Source of the DNA: Torreya grandis
Taxonomy: Eukaryota > Streptophyta > Pinopsida > Cupressales > Taxaceae
NCBI GenBank assembly: GCA_037957365.1
Contig: JARHVA010003169.1
Span: 1,255,001 to 1,319,000 of the forward strand
Direction: 5' to 3'
DNA length: 64,000 bases
Shown one piece after another: positions 47,268-60,115 of this stretch (positions are counted from its first letter, which is position 1; the number at the start of each line of letters is the position of its first letter). Under the pieces are notes generated by a model. The model had not been told where the DNA came from. It did not search any database and worked only from the letters and a program-made list of their open reading frames with translations. The position numbers and the translations under genes were made by a program.

Positions 47268-49980
47268 AAAAAATTGTCTTGTCTTGAGACAAAGCATAGC
47301 AAAGGATCCTAATCTAAAGCTCAAACTAAGGAATTAAACCAAAAAATAAGAGTCACAATTATCACTTCAAGTGTTATTTACCAGTTTTCACCCTTTTCTT
47401 ACTAAGTAATAACCATTTCATGTTTTAAACTAAGTAGTGTACTAGTCTACCACCCTTTCAATTTTTCAATTAACTATCATAACTAGGTGGTCTCCATTTA
47501 CATGTTTTCAACCAACTTGGCCCTACTTCTAATGATTAAGTTCATTCTATAAAATTATGCCATTTTTTGAGAAAATTAGAAAATTGGAAATGTGTAGTAC
47601 TTATTGGGTATGTGATGACATGCTCTGGGTTGGTTGTGCAATAGGTTGTTATGATGATGGATCTATTAGAGTAGTGGATAAAGAACTTGGTTCATTAGAT
47701 TTTATTGGTAGAAGATATTATGGATGTTAGATGGTTGGTTGCATACTTGTGGCATTATTCTTTTTTTGAAGTATTTATTATAGTTGTTGAGGTAGAATGA
47801 ATTCTGGATCATCAATACGTTATGTAATGTATGGATCAAGCTGAGATATATCTTGATTTAGCATTTTCTATTTAGTAATTACTTCTTACACCATAGTGAG
47901 CAATGTGTGCAATAGGGAATTATATAACTTCGTCACTAACACATGTTATCCAAGATACAACATCACATCTTGGGGTACTTAGGGTATGAATTAATCATGG
48001 TTTGGATCTACATACACCACAAATTGAATCTCCCCAATTACTCATAGTATTAAACTATTTTAGTCTATGTAATTAGTGAGCACATGAACAAGACAAAAAT
48101 ATTTAACAGGGTTGATTGAACCTTCTGATTATTTCCATTTTGTGAATTATAGTAAGACTAAAAATTGGTACTAGAATGCCTATAAAGTGACAAAGAGTAT
48201 TTTCAACTATTGTTTTGAGATTAAAAGCTAGAAACTCAGGCTAATTATAATCCTCATGCATTCATATCATGTAATACATATTTTTTATAGCTCCTTTATT
48301 TTCCCACTTTACTTGCTTCATTATTTATCAAAACTATTTAGTTATGTATTCAACTAATATGTGCACTAAAGCATATTTGATTGTTTCAATTGGAATTACT
48401 ATACCTACAATTATGTACCTTTTTAAGGTTTTAGAATGAATAGGTGGAGTTGTGTATTTTTAAGGTATAAGATATTTTTTTATGGTGAAAGCCTTATTGC
48501 TCTTTCCATAGTCATAGTGTTGATGAATATGGTCACATCTTGAGATAAATGAATGGCACCTTCATTATATTGATTGAGAAAAGTAAGCATTACCTTATCT
48601 AATTACCTAACCTTAGGAAATTTGATTATTCACTCAATATTAAATCCTCACAGTAGATGTTGAAGTGATAATGTTCGTCTTTTTGTTGCTTCTTATGGGT
48701 CACAGGAAATATAGTATTTTTGGATGCATCAATTAAATTAAAGGGGTTTGGGTCATGATATATAATCTATTTGAGTCATATACCAATCCCCATTTCCACT
48801 TACTCTACATTAGTGAGTGGTATCAACATTTATTCTCTATCCATGGTTATTATTATGGACTACATTAAATACTTTCTTCGATTGGTCTAGCAATAGTGTA
48901 GATTTTGTGCACAAGAAATTGTTTTGGATGTAGATCGTAAAGTTATCTTGGTTGCATAAGTATGTAATGTTTTTTTATTATTTTTTCCCTCTATTATATA
49001 GAATTAACTACCTGTATCCACAAGCCATTGAGTTTAAATACACTAAACTATTGCACAAAAGTGTATCTCCAAAATTTATGTCAATTGGTTATTGTTTGAC
49101 ATGACCATTACTAATTTACATCTAAACTATTTTATCCACCCATTGGTAGGTAGTTCATGTGACCTACCATCCTTTTATCTATTCAATTTATTTTGTGGTC
49201 CATCTTATCATTTTTCCATGTGAGATTCTTCGAGAAATATTTAATATCTCAAGTGCATTATCATAAAATTACTCTAAATGACCACTCTCCATCCTTTCCT
49301 CATACCTATCTTGTCAACACCTAGTTCCTAGACTTAATTTTATGAACTTCATGTTCTAGATATTATCTATCTTTCCTTCAAGATAACTTCACATATCGAT
49401 TACACTTTAAGATCTTGAATATACAACTTAATTCTAATGTGTAGAGATATAAATATCATACTAAACAAACACACTACCCTAAATAATAAATAAAAAACAA
49501 AATAGCATTAAATAAAAATTCTAACTACATGGTACTACTTAACAATCATTCTCAATTACAATGATGCATGATAGAGATTAATTATGGTAATACTTAAGCC
49601 TATAACCTTTGATACACTTTGGTAAAATGGTTCCATGCAGATGTTTTAAAAAAATTGTACCATACTATGAAACATCATGTAATATAGGGTCCCTTCCATC
49701 TTATGCATATCTTTCTCAGGAATACTTCAAACTTTATATCATAGAGTAATACAACATACTCAAGATAAAATTCATTAAATCACAAGTTATGATCATGCCA
49801 ATTTTTTGACTTAATTTATTAATCTCCTATGTCTACTATGTTCTTTATCTATATTCCTCCATCTTAAAAAAAACAATAATCTATGTTTCAACAAGTCCTG
49901 ATCACCCAAACTCATAATCATTATAATGCATAGACTAAGAATAATGTATTCCATAGACATAACTACCTTAAGACCATAAA
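47268..49980 (-). other. 3' part of the minus-strand element, mostly unrecognised
   Basis: The integrase core and the 3' untranslated region should lie here. I could not recognise the catalytic D-D-E segments, so the region is either strongly decayed or deleted. Confidence 0.4.
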
Positions 49981-50280
49981 GACCACTCTTTAATATCTTC
50001 CTTATAATGGGTTATCCTATGAAATGACCTCATGTGACTCCTTGATGTGATTCCTAAAGAAACAATGGTCACTCATGTTCTAAGGCTATTCTATGAATCA
50101 CATCATCTATTTTAATATTATAAATAAATATATTAATAAGGCTATAAATAATTACTCATGTAACCATTTTTATTTATATCCCTTTCAACATAGTGAGTAT
50201 GAAACATTAATTATTCTATTAATTTTGTGATGTTCTCCATGTTGTCAGGAATCACAAAGGCTATAAAAAGTGTGCATTCA
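49981..50280 (-). pseudogene. Start of integrase, minus-strand element
   Basis: After the RNase H tether the minus-strand frame gives TLFIAFVIPDNMENITKLIE and FHTHYVERDINKNG. Then follow VIHRIALEHE, ESHQGVT, GHFIG and IIRKILKSGL, which match the 'HE....L...H.G..GGH.....T..K...AG..WP' region of gypsy integrases. Stops interrupt it several times. Confidence 0.65.
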
Positions 50281-50299
50281 AAGATTCATCTTGTATTTA

Positions 50300-50708
50300 T
50301 TTTAGTTCTTCTCCATTCTAGAGCTTACTCAAATGATCTGGTCCTATATTCTCTCAACCTAGATTCACATTTAGTATGAATTGGAATTCATCAAACAACA
50401 TTAGCCACATGGAGATCTATCCATCTAACATAGGCTTGTTAACCAGGTATCACAATGCCTAGTGATATGTGAAAATATCAAATGGTAGGGCCGAAATATA
50501 ATGTCCAAAATTTTGTAAAGCAAACAACATAGATAAGGATTCTATCTATAGTTTTATAGTTTTTATTTTTTGTTAATAGTTTCCTATTAGAAAAGAGTAT
50601 AAGATGATCCAACCCACCATCCCCTAGTTGTAATAAAACAACTCTTCTTATGATACCAGAAGCATCCACATGTACATGATAAGGCTTATTACAATAAATA
50701 AAAACCAA
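50300..50708 (-). pseudogene. RNase H of the minus-strand element
   Basis: An open segment of 76 codons (50708 to 50478) reads KPYHVHVDASGIIRRVVLLQ, GDGGLDHLILFSNRKLLTKN, KNYKTIDRILIYVVCFTKFW and LYFGPTI. This is the usual gypsy RNase H order: 'F.V..DAS....G.VL.Q', 'HP..F.SRKL', 'NY.T.E.E.LA.V.A..K.R.YL.G'. The tether continues in a shifted frame with RENIGPDHLSKLWNGEELK. The catalytic DAS aspartate is present, but TIDRI replaces the usual T.ERE. Confidence 0.85.
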
Positions 50709-50879
50709 TATAGGTGATGTTACTAACCTTTATGTGAGATTAATATAATTTGTTTGACATTATGATGTCTATTCAAATTTTGTATCTTTACGTAATATTA
50801 TTTCTAGTGATGTAGAGATGGTTGTGTATCCCTTGATGAATTTTATATAATATATATCGGATACCCTAGAAAGGTTTGC

Positions 50880-51585
50880 ACCTCTATGGAACTATTTGGA
50901 GGTGGAATCCCCACTATTACTATAATTTTAGCATGGTCAACTAGGATTCCATCACTGCATATGATGTGACCTAGAAGAACACCAAAATATGATATAAAAA
51001 AATTACTTCTTCACATTCAATGAAAAACATAGGGTTCAACACCATTCTATTATTAAACATAGCTTCAACAGATGCTCTTTAAACAAAGATAAGACAATTT
51101 AATCATCCAAATAAACTTTCAAAAAATCATGAATTAAAACTTTACATGTAGTTACTAAAGCCCTAAAAAAAATTATAGAGAATTTTTAATACCAAAGGGC
51201 ATTACCTTATATGTGAATGACCCCGATTATATTGAAAAGGTTATTTTAATTTGATATTATTCTTCAATAGGAATTTGATGGCATCCAATGAATTTATTTG
51301 TGTACAAGGACACCTTATGTCCTATACCTGATTTTAGAACTTCATCTACAAATGGTTTTAGAAATGGATCATTAGTGTAGGCATAATTAATGTGTGGTAA
51401 TATATATAGACCCAAATCTCATCAAACTTATTTAACTACACAACCATGGGACTAACCCAATCTACCTTTTCAATTGGATAGATGATCCCTACTTCTTACA
51501 TGCAATCCATCTCAACCTTTATTTTTATCTTCATGTTGGGATTTAATATTTATGAGTGATTTTTAATGGGTCTAGCACATTCTTT
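50880..51585 (-). pseudogene. pol: Reverse transcriptase of the minus-strand element
   Basis: Minus-strand frames read NPNMKIKIKVEMDCM, EVGIIYPIEKVDWVSPMVV, then HKVSLYTNKFIGCHQIPIEE, GSFTYKVMPFGIKNSL and a VYLDD box (51102-51116). Further on come YFGVLLGHIICSDGILVDHA and PPPNSSIEVQTFLGYP. These cover RT motifs from fingers to thumb. Stops and two or more frameshifts break the domain, but the catalytic YLDD is intact. Confidence 0.85.
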
Positions 51586-53150
51586 CAATTCAATGTGTAT
51601 CTCCTCCAACAATGGATCTACACCTTCAACTTCTATAAAATTGGTCAAAAAGACATCCTAATAATCTCTTAGCATCTACAATGCCTTTGAAATCTCATTT
51701 TATTCCTAGTATTCTCCTATAGTTTCAAGTTTATGCATGGATTCTATTCTAATATTTTGTTCAATCTTCTTTAATGGTTCTTAATATACTTTTTTAGATC
51801 TACTAGGTAGATCCTCTCATAGATTTTGTTCCCATTCTCATTCTATAATGTTTTACACTATCCAATCTTTCTTCTTGAGTTTGTTCTACACTTTGGAATT
51901 TTATTGGCTCAGCTTCTTTCTTAGGTTCGAATAAGACTTCTAAATCTAGATCCCCATCACTATCAGTGGATTCTATTATCTCATATTTAATTCTATTATA
52001 GGGTTTAATAAGAGATTACTCTTGTTCATTTGCCTTGTAATTATGAATCACTAGATTTAAATCTTGAGTTGCTTCTTGATATGATTATGAATCTTTACAG
52101 CTCTTACATCTTGTATTCATTTGTAAAATATAAAAGTTTTCAATTTTTGTAATGCATCATTAGTGGATTATCATATTAAAATATAAAGGTTTGATTAGAG
52201 TCTTATTGTATCTTTGGCCAATGTTTAGTCTCCCTTTTGCATTCTTGATGCATATACCATGTAGTTAAAAGTGGCACTAACATGTGCATGAACTTATGCA
52301 TCCAATATCTTGTCTCCACACCTTATGCAAACCATATATCTACACATTTATGAATGTTTTTCTTGGTACATTTATCTTATTTAAATAATGGCCACTCTAT
52401 TCTCATAGTGGATGGTAAATTAAATCATGCTCATAAAATTTAACATGCTTCATCCCATTGTAAATCTTACTATCTATGCAGTACCAACTAAGTTGCATCA
52501 TTTACTTCAAAGCATAGCTAATTGCACTAAATCTTTGATGTCCATTTGATACATGGTGTTCTAACCTCAATATAAATGGATTGAGATCCTTTGTTACAAA
52601 ATATTGTGGTAATTAACATTCTATGGTGAAAAACATACACATAGGTCGTATCTCATAATCTCCCCTAGTCTAATTAAACATATGTGGTTCTGAGTCACCA
52701 CTTATTAAAGATGTTATTTCCCAAAGTAAGAAACCTTCTAGAATATGATATGTATAATATATTTCTTTTTTCACTTGTGTTATATAGTAAATATACCTCT
52801 AACTTATTAAGAGATTACACAAGTGGAGAGGTACATCCCTTAATTTAAAATTTAAGAGCTAGATATTTTGATATTAGTGGCTTTTAAAATAGCTACTTTA
52901 TTATCTACATTTGTATGTTTTGCTCAAGATATGGTTTAAATAACTGACATTTCATATCTCACATATTATTTTCATTTATATCTATGATGACTTTGAAAAA
53001 ACTATTATCACCATAGGAATAAGGTGATTTTGGTTCATTTATAATAACATAGGGCATCTACTCTAATTTATTCAATGTTATAATTACTATCTTATACCCT
53101 TGATGAGCCTCTAATTGATTTTACATTGTATTGAAGTCATTTGGCCATCA
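51586..53150 (-). other. Protease-RT linker region of the minus-strand element
   Basis: No domain recognised. Its position between protease and RT suggests a polyprotein linker. Confidence 0.4.
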
Positions 53151-53159
53151 TAATCCCAT

Positions 53160-53405
53160 TTCTTACCAATCAAGGCAAGATAATCAGTCTCATATTTTTT
53201 CATGTCAATGACCTCAAAATATCCTGACAGACTCAACTCATCAACTATAATCTCTACATCTTCAAGGTGATTAATTGGTTCTACCCTCCCATATTCTAAA
53301 AGACTGAGAGTGATAAGATCGTATTTAAAGTGTAGCCTTCTAAGTAGATCTAGGAATCATATTAACAATACTTACACAATCAAATATTGCATTAGTAAAT
53401 TCATA
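53160..53405 (-). pseudogene. Protease remnant, minus-strand element
   Basis: The minus strand reads TNAIFDCVSIVNMIPRST (53402 to about 53344), then in another frame KYDLITLSLLEYGRVEPINH and LEDVEIIVDELSLSGYFEVI. The first part corresponds to '..A..D.G.S.N.IP...', with the catalytic DSG replaced by DCV. Its place between the zinc knuckles and RT supports the call. Confidence 0.55.
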
Positions 53406-53924
53406 GCCTATGAGCTCAAGGGATAATTATGAGTCAACATCCCATGGCTTCTTAGTTTTAATATACCAGACCACCTTATCGATATGTTGTTATCCTCACT
53501 ATGCAAACTCTAGAATATTATGCAAGGAATTTGTAATATTATATGAAATATATTAATTGCACATAGTGATAAGTAGTTTCAATAAATTTATCAATGTGTT
53601 CATAACACCTTCCTATCTTATAATCCATATAATTTTCCCATACATTTGTGTGTCAATGGTTGTGCAATATTCATCTAACACACTCTACTATGGTATGTCC
53701 TGAAGGACCTGCTCAACTTGATACATCAAGGTCTTCTCCATCATAGGATCAAGATATTTATCCTATTTTAATTTCTTGATTCTATGATCCTTTAACATTT
53801 CTAATGGACACAACCCTTATTTTTATGTATTGTTATCTAGTAATTTCTTACATGAATTCATTTTCATTTGGTTGCACATCATATTCACATTATGCACTAT
53901 CTTTTATTTCTTTTGCCTCTCTAA

Positions 53925-54680
53925 TATTGGGCAATTTTTAGATTGATGTTGTCCTTAAAATATACAATACATGTAATATGTCTATCTCTGAGGATTAGTG
54001 GGGAAGTTCATTTAAAATGAGTATATCACCACATAAATAACATAGAATGGGATGGTGAGATTTGTGGTTATCATTATTGTGACCTCCTTGATATCCTCCT
54101 TGGTGTCCTCCTCTATTATATTGAAATCCCCAATCATGTAATGGTAGCCCAATGAATCCTCTTTGTTGTGTTTGTTACACATTGTATCCACCATACTAAT
54201 GTTAAGGTGATGTTGGAGCCCAATTAATTTTTTGATGTTGAGGATTTACATTATTCCATGAGGATTGATACATATATTATAATGATGATGGTTTCAAACC
54301 AACCAAATCCTAGAGTTCATATTGAGGTGACAAAGTCACCCACCATGACCATCTTGTGTCACATTAGTCATCTCCATGTTAGGGCCTAGAATTCTATGCT
54401 TCACATTAGGTAACTATCATTATATGATTGTGAATATATTTTTGGTGATATATTCCTTTAGTTCTTATAAAGATTGATAGTTATTTTCATCATGATTAGT
54501 CAATTTTAAAAAATTAGAGTACAAACTATATGATTTTTGAATGTATTATTGTAATAAATGACACTTTGAGCTTGTATGACCTACTACTCTACATACTTCA
54601 TAGAAATTTATCTTTAGTTTAGGAAAATCATTCATATTATGACCTTATCAACCACACTCTATACACCATAGACCAAATTT
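53925..54680 (-). pseudogene. gag: Zinc-knuckle region of Gag with four CCHC-like motifs, minus strand
   Basis: Reading right to left there are four knuckle-like motifs. The first is WCIECG..GHNMNDFP (54621-54674), the second CRVVGHTSSKC (54556-54593), the third CYLCGD...LPH (54013-54052) and the fourth CIF.GQHQSKNCP (53929-53973). Between the second and third lies a Gly/His/Asn-rich segment, NRGGHQGGYQGGHN (about 54080-54125). The knuckles would bind the element RNA in the particle. Two pairs separated by about 500 bp is more than the usual one or two. Most motifs have lost one ligand. Confidence 0.65.
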
Positions 54681-56599
54681 AGGTCTATCACTTTCATACA
54701 TCTCATCCATCCTTTTGAGGAAAGCATTTATTTTGACATTAACTTTGGAGCCAGCTACTAGAGCATCTCCATAGTCCTCAATTTGATCCACTCATAGGGC
54801 AATTGCTTGAGCATTAGCATTATTCAATAATTTATACTACACAATGGCAAATATAATTATATATTACAGTACTTATACAAACTAGGTACCTCTTTCCTTA
54901 TCCTCCATGATGAAATAAATCTTATTTATCATATCTATAAATATACAATAATAGTCCCATATGGATTATCCACTCTATTATTGAATCTCCTTCAGATCTT
55001 GAATAGTCTAAGTCAAACACTTTATCATTTTAAATTACATAATTAGCTATTGTTTAACCTATTGAATATCTATGGCATAAACATCCATTTTAAAAATGAA
55101 TTCCAATGCTTGACTTGCTAAACCTCTTATGAGCTTGCACTTATTTATATAATCAAGGTTATTCCCTTAACTTGTCATTTCATGTCATAGGTTAGCAAAT
55201 ATTATTCAAGTTCCATAGACCCATCATATTGTATCAAATCAATAAACATGTATGGATTTAATGCCATAATTATCACACTTTCAATAGATAATATTGACTT
55301 ATACACACTATTAATTATGAATATAGGTTTCTATGCACTTCATTTTATATTTGTTTTAGAACTAGGTTCAAAAATGAATCTAAACTATTCTAATCTCTTA
55401 TTATATATTGATTTATTAATCTCTAAATTGAGTTTATCAATTTTATCTATAAATGAATTAGACTAGCTTCTACCCATCCCTTATTTTGCACTTGGTATTT
55501 TTACTAATGACAAATTGGGTTGGGAAGATGCATAGTCTTAAACTAAATGATCTCTTTTTTCAACTTCATTTTCTATGATCTTGAACTTGTGATACTTTTA
55601 TGCAATTGCATAACTTCTTCACAAGAATATTCCTTCCTCAATTCAAATAATTACTTCCCTCTTAACTATGATTTACTCCCATATTTTAGCTAATCTACCT
55701 CTACCTTATTTTCCTCTTCTTCTTACTCTTTACTCTGCTTCATATCATCACTACCCTTAACTCTTTATTCTTCCATATTAATCCCTTCTCTTTCTTAATC
55801 TCCATATTATATACCTTCTCTGCTTATAGAATCTTATGAAACCTCTCTCTGTGCTCCTTTTTATTCAACATCCTCTACTATATTCTTACTTCTACTTGTA
55901 GATAAATATATATTATTCAATTTATTCCATCTTCTTTGTTGGCATAGTTCTCTTTCCAATATTATAATTTTCTTCTCACTTTGGCTATTTTCATCATCCA
56001 TATTTTGGGTTCAGGTTTAAGTTTCTTTAATCAGCCCTACATAATTCACTCCTACATCACACACATCCCCATAACACCCAAAATAACCACTCCATGTTAG
56101 TAGGAGTATGTGTCATGGCCTTTCCCACAACCAAGATTTTAATAGGTAGTCATTGAAGATATTTTCTATAGATTCCTCTAACAAAAAGGTCCTTCATAGA
56201 TTTAAAATCTAAATAGCCTTGTATATAAAATTTGATGATACATCCATCAATGGTAGTCTTGGTCCAATAGTCTACTACATAGGTCTAATAAATATCTAGA
56301 TTCTAGAGGATTTCTAGCTTCTATTTTGAAGAAGCTATGAATTTAGTCTTTCTTGGATGAAAATAATAGTACTTCAATCTAGATAATCATGTAGCTAATA
56401 GCTCAAGTAATTTTCACCAGAAGATTTCATAAGTTTCTCTGTAGATATGCCCCTGAATAATTTATTTTGTTGTTTTCCCTATTCTTCTTTCTTAATCTTA
56501 TATAAAATTTAAAATTATTTCATCAAGACATATTTTTATATCTCTTTACCTTAGCAACCATATCAATGTGTTTCAAAAAAAAATCCATGTTCACCGCAT
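54681..56599 (-). pseudogene. Upstream Gag and leader of the minus-strand element (poorly preserved)
   Basis: The minus strand shows fragments such as RGLASQALEFIFKMDVYAID (around 55130-55070) and DALVAGSKVNVKINAFLKRM followed by DEMYESDRP (about 54760-54680) before the first knuckle. I could not define the capsid domain or a start. A clear primer-binding site next to the right LTR was not found. Confidence 0.4.
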
Positions 56600-57133
56600 T
56601 GTTGTTAGCATAGGTTCCTAGAAAAATTATTAGAACATGGTAATATATGGATAGATTGCATAGGAAGTAAAAAAAAGTAAACATTTAAAATCAATTCATA
56701 TTGATTATATTTATTAAAAAATAAAACATATATATGTATAAATAAACATATACTTATTAGAATCTAAATAGTCAATATAAACTCATATTATTAATATATT
56801 AAAACAAACATAGCTCTCACTATGCACAAAATAATTATAAAAGATATATAAGAAAACCATTTGAAAATAATATGTATTAATCTTTATCACATTGGAACCA
56901 TATCCAAATACAATTGAGAGATATATATAGAGTCTTTAAAAATGTTATCTCTTTATATTCCAACCTTTCGATATTCTTGAGAGGAAGGACTCTTCTCATT
57001 TTGAAATCTCTAGTTATGCTTATAAAAGTTAAATACATACAAAAATATTATACAAAAGACAAAATAGTATAAGTTGCACATGTGTCTATCAAATATACTT
57101 TATGATTTTGGTAGTCTTGTTCTATACTCAACA
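56600..57133 (-). repeat. 5' LTR of the minus-strand element
   Basis: In the + direction it runs from TGTTGTTAG to CTCAACA and aligns with 46750-47254. The end after 57133 has no counterpart beyond the left LTR. Confidence 0.8.
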
Positions 57134-57419
57134 TATTCTAGTCTAAAAATGAAATCTTTCACTAAAATTCTAAAAACCTTAAAAGGATGAAACACTAAAG
57201 AATGCCTATGATTTGGCATGGTTAAATAAATATTATAGTTCACCAATATTTTCTACCATAATTTTTATTTTATAACTCTAACTAATATATAAATTTCAGT
57301 GTAATCTAAATTGTAAAATATGATAGCTAAACATGGATTTGAATGTAAAATACTAAAACTAATTTGACAAGTAGCATGTGCTAAATAGATCAAGTACTAA
57401 AGAGCTCAAGACACTTAGC

Positions 57420-58540
57420 TTTCCTAATTTAGTGATTGACTTTGACTAAATTTTGATAGTGGGAAGGGGTTTTAAATAGGCATGAGAGTTTTTTAGATTT
57501 GGAATTGACTATCTATGTGCACAGGGTCACTAACTTTATCCTAGAGCAAAATCATCAATGTTACTAACTAAGGTGCATTTTATTGTATAATATTGTTATG
57601 GTTATCTATGACTACATAGTTAATTGTGGCTACTTTAAATAATTTTTTGTCTACAATCTTGATACCTGACTATGTGTGAAACTCTTGAAATCAGACTCCT
57701 TAAAACTCTAGGTCCACTTGTGAAGGGTAGAAACATGTAAAACCTTGGGGAAGTGTAATGAGCTGAATTGACCCAAATCACCCTCATTGATGATTGACTA
57801 ATGCCTAAATATCTAATAATTTAAAGATGTAATTAAATCCATATGTTTTTCTTCCACTTAATTCTAATCTAAAATTTTGATCCTATTCTATATGAATGCA
57901 CCTATAATCTAGCTTTTGATACTTGAAAATACTTACTCTTGACTTGGATTAGTGTGTCTCAAACTCTTTTGATGACTGATCCTAGTGACTAATTTATAGT
58001 TTGGGTAGAATAGAGTAGATTTATCAATGTTCAGTAGTGTATAGATGCTTGATAGACAAGTTCCAAGTACTTACTAAGTGTGTGTTTTATTTGTATTTAT
58101 AAAAGTCCAATTGAGTAATTTTTCATGCCACCAACATGTTATGAAAATGGGTTGAACTTTAGGAATGATTTAATTTTGAAAAATAATATTTGTGCGATGA
58201 GCTTCAATAATCTCACCCTCAGGTTAGTTCCATTGACAAAACTATCTGAGACTAACATTAGTGTTAGGGACAAAAGAATGTGGATCTAATGATTTGGATA
58301 TCTTTGATTAAGATATTTATATTGTTGACATAGACTAAGAAGTTCATGTAGGTTATTGACATCAAAACATGAGGGTTAGACTCATAACAAGCATGAGGAT
58401 CTGAGATAATGGATAATAAAGGATATAAATGTCTGAACAAGTAATATATGGTGAAGGTACATCAAAAGTGACATTGTCAAGTGTTTAACACTATATTTTA
58501 GTATCTAAAGTTGTTGCATTTCATTACTACCATAAACAAA
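57420..58540. repeat. Dispersed repeat, copy 2
   Basis: About 1.1 kb resembles 59030-60115 in the same orientation, and its last 490 bases resemble the start of the window. Landmarks: 'gggaa.gggttttaaatagg', 'ctaggtccact', 'cccaaatcaccctc', 'gacaagttccaagt', 'ggtcaa.agtgacattgtca'. No coding sequence is seen. Confidence 0.65.
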
Positions 58541-59029
58541 ACTCATTTTACATTAGCTAAATTACTATTGTGCAATTTTTAATTGATGGCTAAATAAATT
58601 TTTAGTTTCATCAAAAAGCTGAAATTTTCTTCAAATAAAACCATAGTTGAGTTGGTCAATGGTGTTTTTGAAATCATAAAAAAATAATATTTTATAATTT
58701 AAATTCTCACTTATCTTATTTTGCATGAAAAGAAAACATGAACATACAAAGTTGATTTATCTACTTGTTTTAGACTTTATATGTCAAGTGTTTGCATAAA
58801 AGAATTGGAATTTTTCAAATGCTAAGTAAATGCTCAACTAAGGTCCTATTTTACCTTATTTTATATTATTGTGATCTAATAAGATCAAACATTGAACTAA
58901 TTTAAATTATATAAAATATATCAATAAACATGAATATGATTGTAAAAGGAAGAGTTTGATTTGAACAATTACACTTTATATAAATATAAAATACTTAAAA
59001 GAATAATATACTTAAGATTTTAAAATATT
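58541..59029. other. Spacer between repeat copies 2 and 3
   Basis: AT-rich, with nothing recognised. Confidence 0.5.
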
Positions 59030-60115
59030 GTGCAAGTCTGAGATTGAATGTAGGTGGTAGGAATGGTGGGAAACTAGATCAAGCGTTACTCAGATCAGGA
59101 ATTCAGTCTCTATATAGACCTAAAAAACATGGTCAACCTCTAGATGATATTGACTAATGTTAACATTTGTAGGTTGATGATTTTTTTGAGTGGATTTTGA
59201 TTCTTTTTTTCATAAAATTCATTATACATACTTGTAATATGTTTCTATGTGTAATCTTAGGGATTTGTTGTGCATGTAATTCTAGAAACTTGTCTACTTC
59301 TATTTGAAATCCTAGGTCCACTTTTCAACACTAGGTTTGGGTTTGTAAAAAGGGAATAATAGTGGGTCGTGATGACCCCAACCACTCTCCAAATAATGGT
59401 TGAGTGTTTCCTACATAACCAATCATTAAAAAATGGATGCCAAACCACATGTAGTTCTCTCAAATATATGTATATTATAATAATGTTCCTTTAATGAATG
59501 CATCATGTGATTAATATTTTGAAAATTGGAAAATGACAACTTTAAGTTGGCTTTTAGGTTATTTATACTTGGATAGGACATTCTTATTATGACTAATTTT
59601 AAAGTTAAAATTAATATGGAAATCCATCTCAATGAGTAAGTGATTTCTTGTGAGTGATAAGTGCTTTTTATATAGTTCTAGATAGTGAATAGGTTTGACT
59701 TATAGTGTATTTAAATGGGACACTTTGGGTACTTTCCATTGTGACCAACATGAAAAAATAATGGCTTAACCCATAAATATGTGTTTTAATTTAAAAAATG
59801 ATCATTACTTAGCATAATATGAGTATGTCAAGTTTGGATCCTTATGAAATTTAACAATCATCTAAATTTGGTGAATGTGTCTAGGAAACAAAAATACTGA
59901 CTTCCTAATCTAGAGATAGTTTGAGTATGATTTTGAGCAAGTTAGACATAATATAGATAATTCTTATAGGTGATTGATAGCAAATTGGGAAGGTCAGACC
60001 CATCAAAAGAAGGGTAGGTAAGAGATATGTGTATACACATGTCATGTTAGGTGAATTTAGGTCAAGATATACTTTTCCAACTATTTAATACCATATTTTA
60101 GTGTCTATAGGTATT
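59030..60115. repeat. Dispersed repeat, copy 3
   Basis: A more diverged copy of 57420-58540, offset by about 1.6 kb. Landmarks: 'ggaatggtgggaaac', 'cctaggtccacttttcaaca', 'gtcgtgatgaccccaaccac', 'gtcaagatatacttt.ccaac', 'accatattttagtgtct'. Confidence 0.6.

Larger units (their letters stand above)
46750..57133 (-). mobile_element. Ty3/gypsy LTR retrotransposon, minus strand (about 10.4 kb)
   Basis: LTRs of about 505 and 534 bp bracket gag zinc knuckles, protease, RT, RNase H and the start of integrase, in that order on the minus strand. A polypurine tract is found at the inner edge of the left (3') LTR. No convincing target duplication is left (TAAAT before, TATTC after), which may reflect decay. 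All reading frames are broken. RT, RNase H and the tether after it (ENIGPDHLS) resemble plant gypsy elements, but the lineage cannot be named safely. A related pol fragment lies at 61370-62330. Confidence 0.8.

Noticed and set aside
55248..55466. Plus-strand open frame of 72 codons rich in Ile/Leu
   Set aside because: It lies opposite the decayed Gag region of the minus-strand element and shows no domain.
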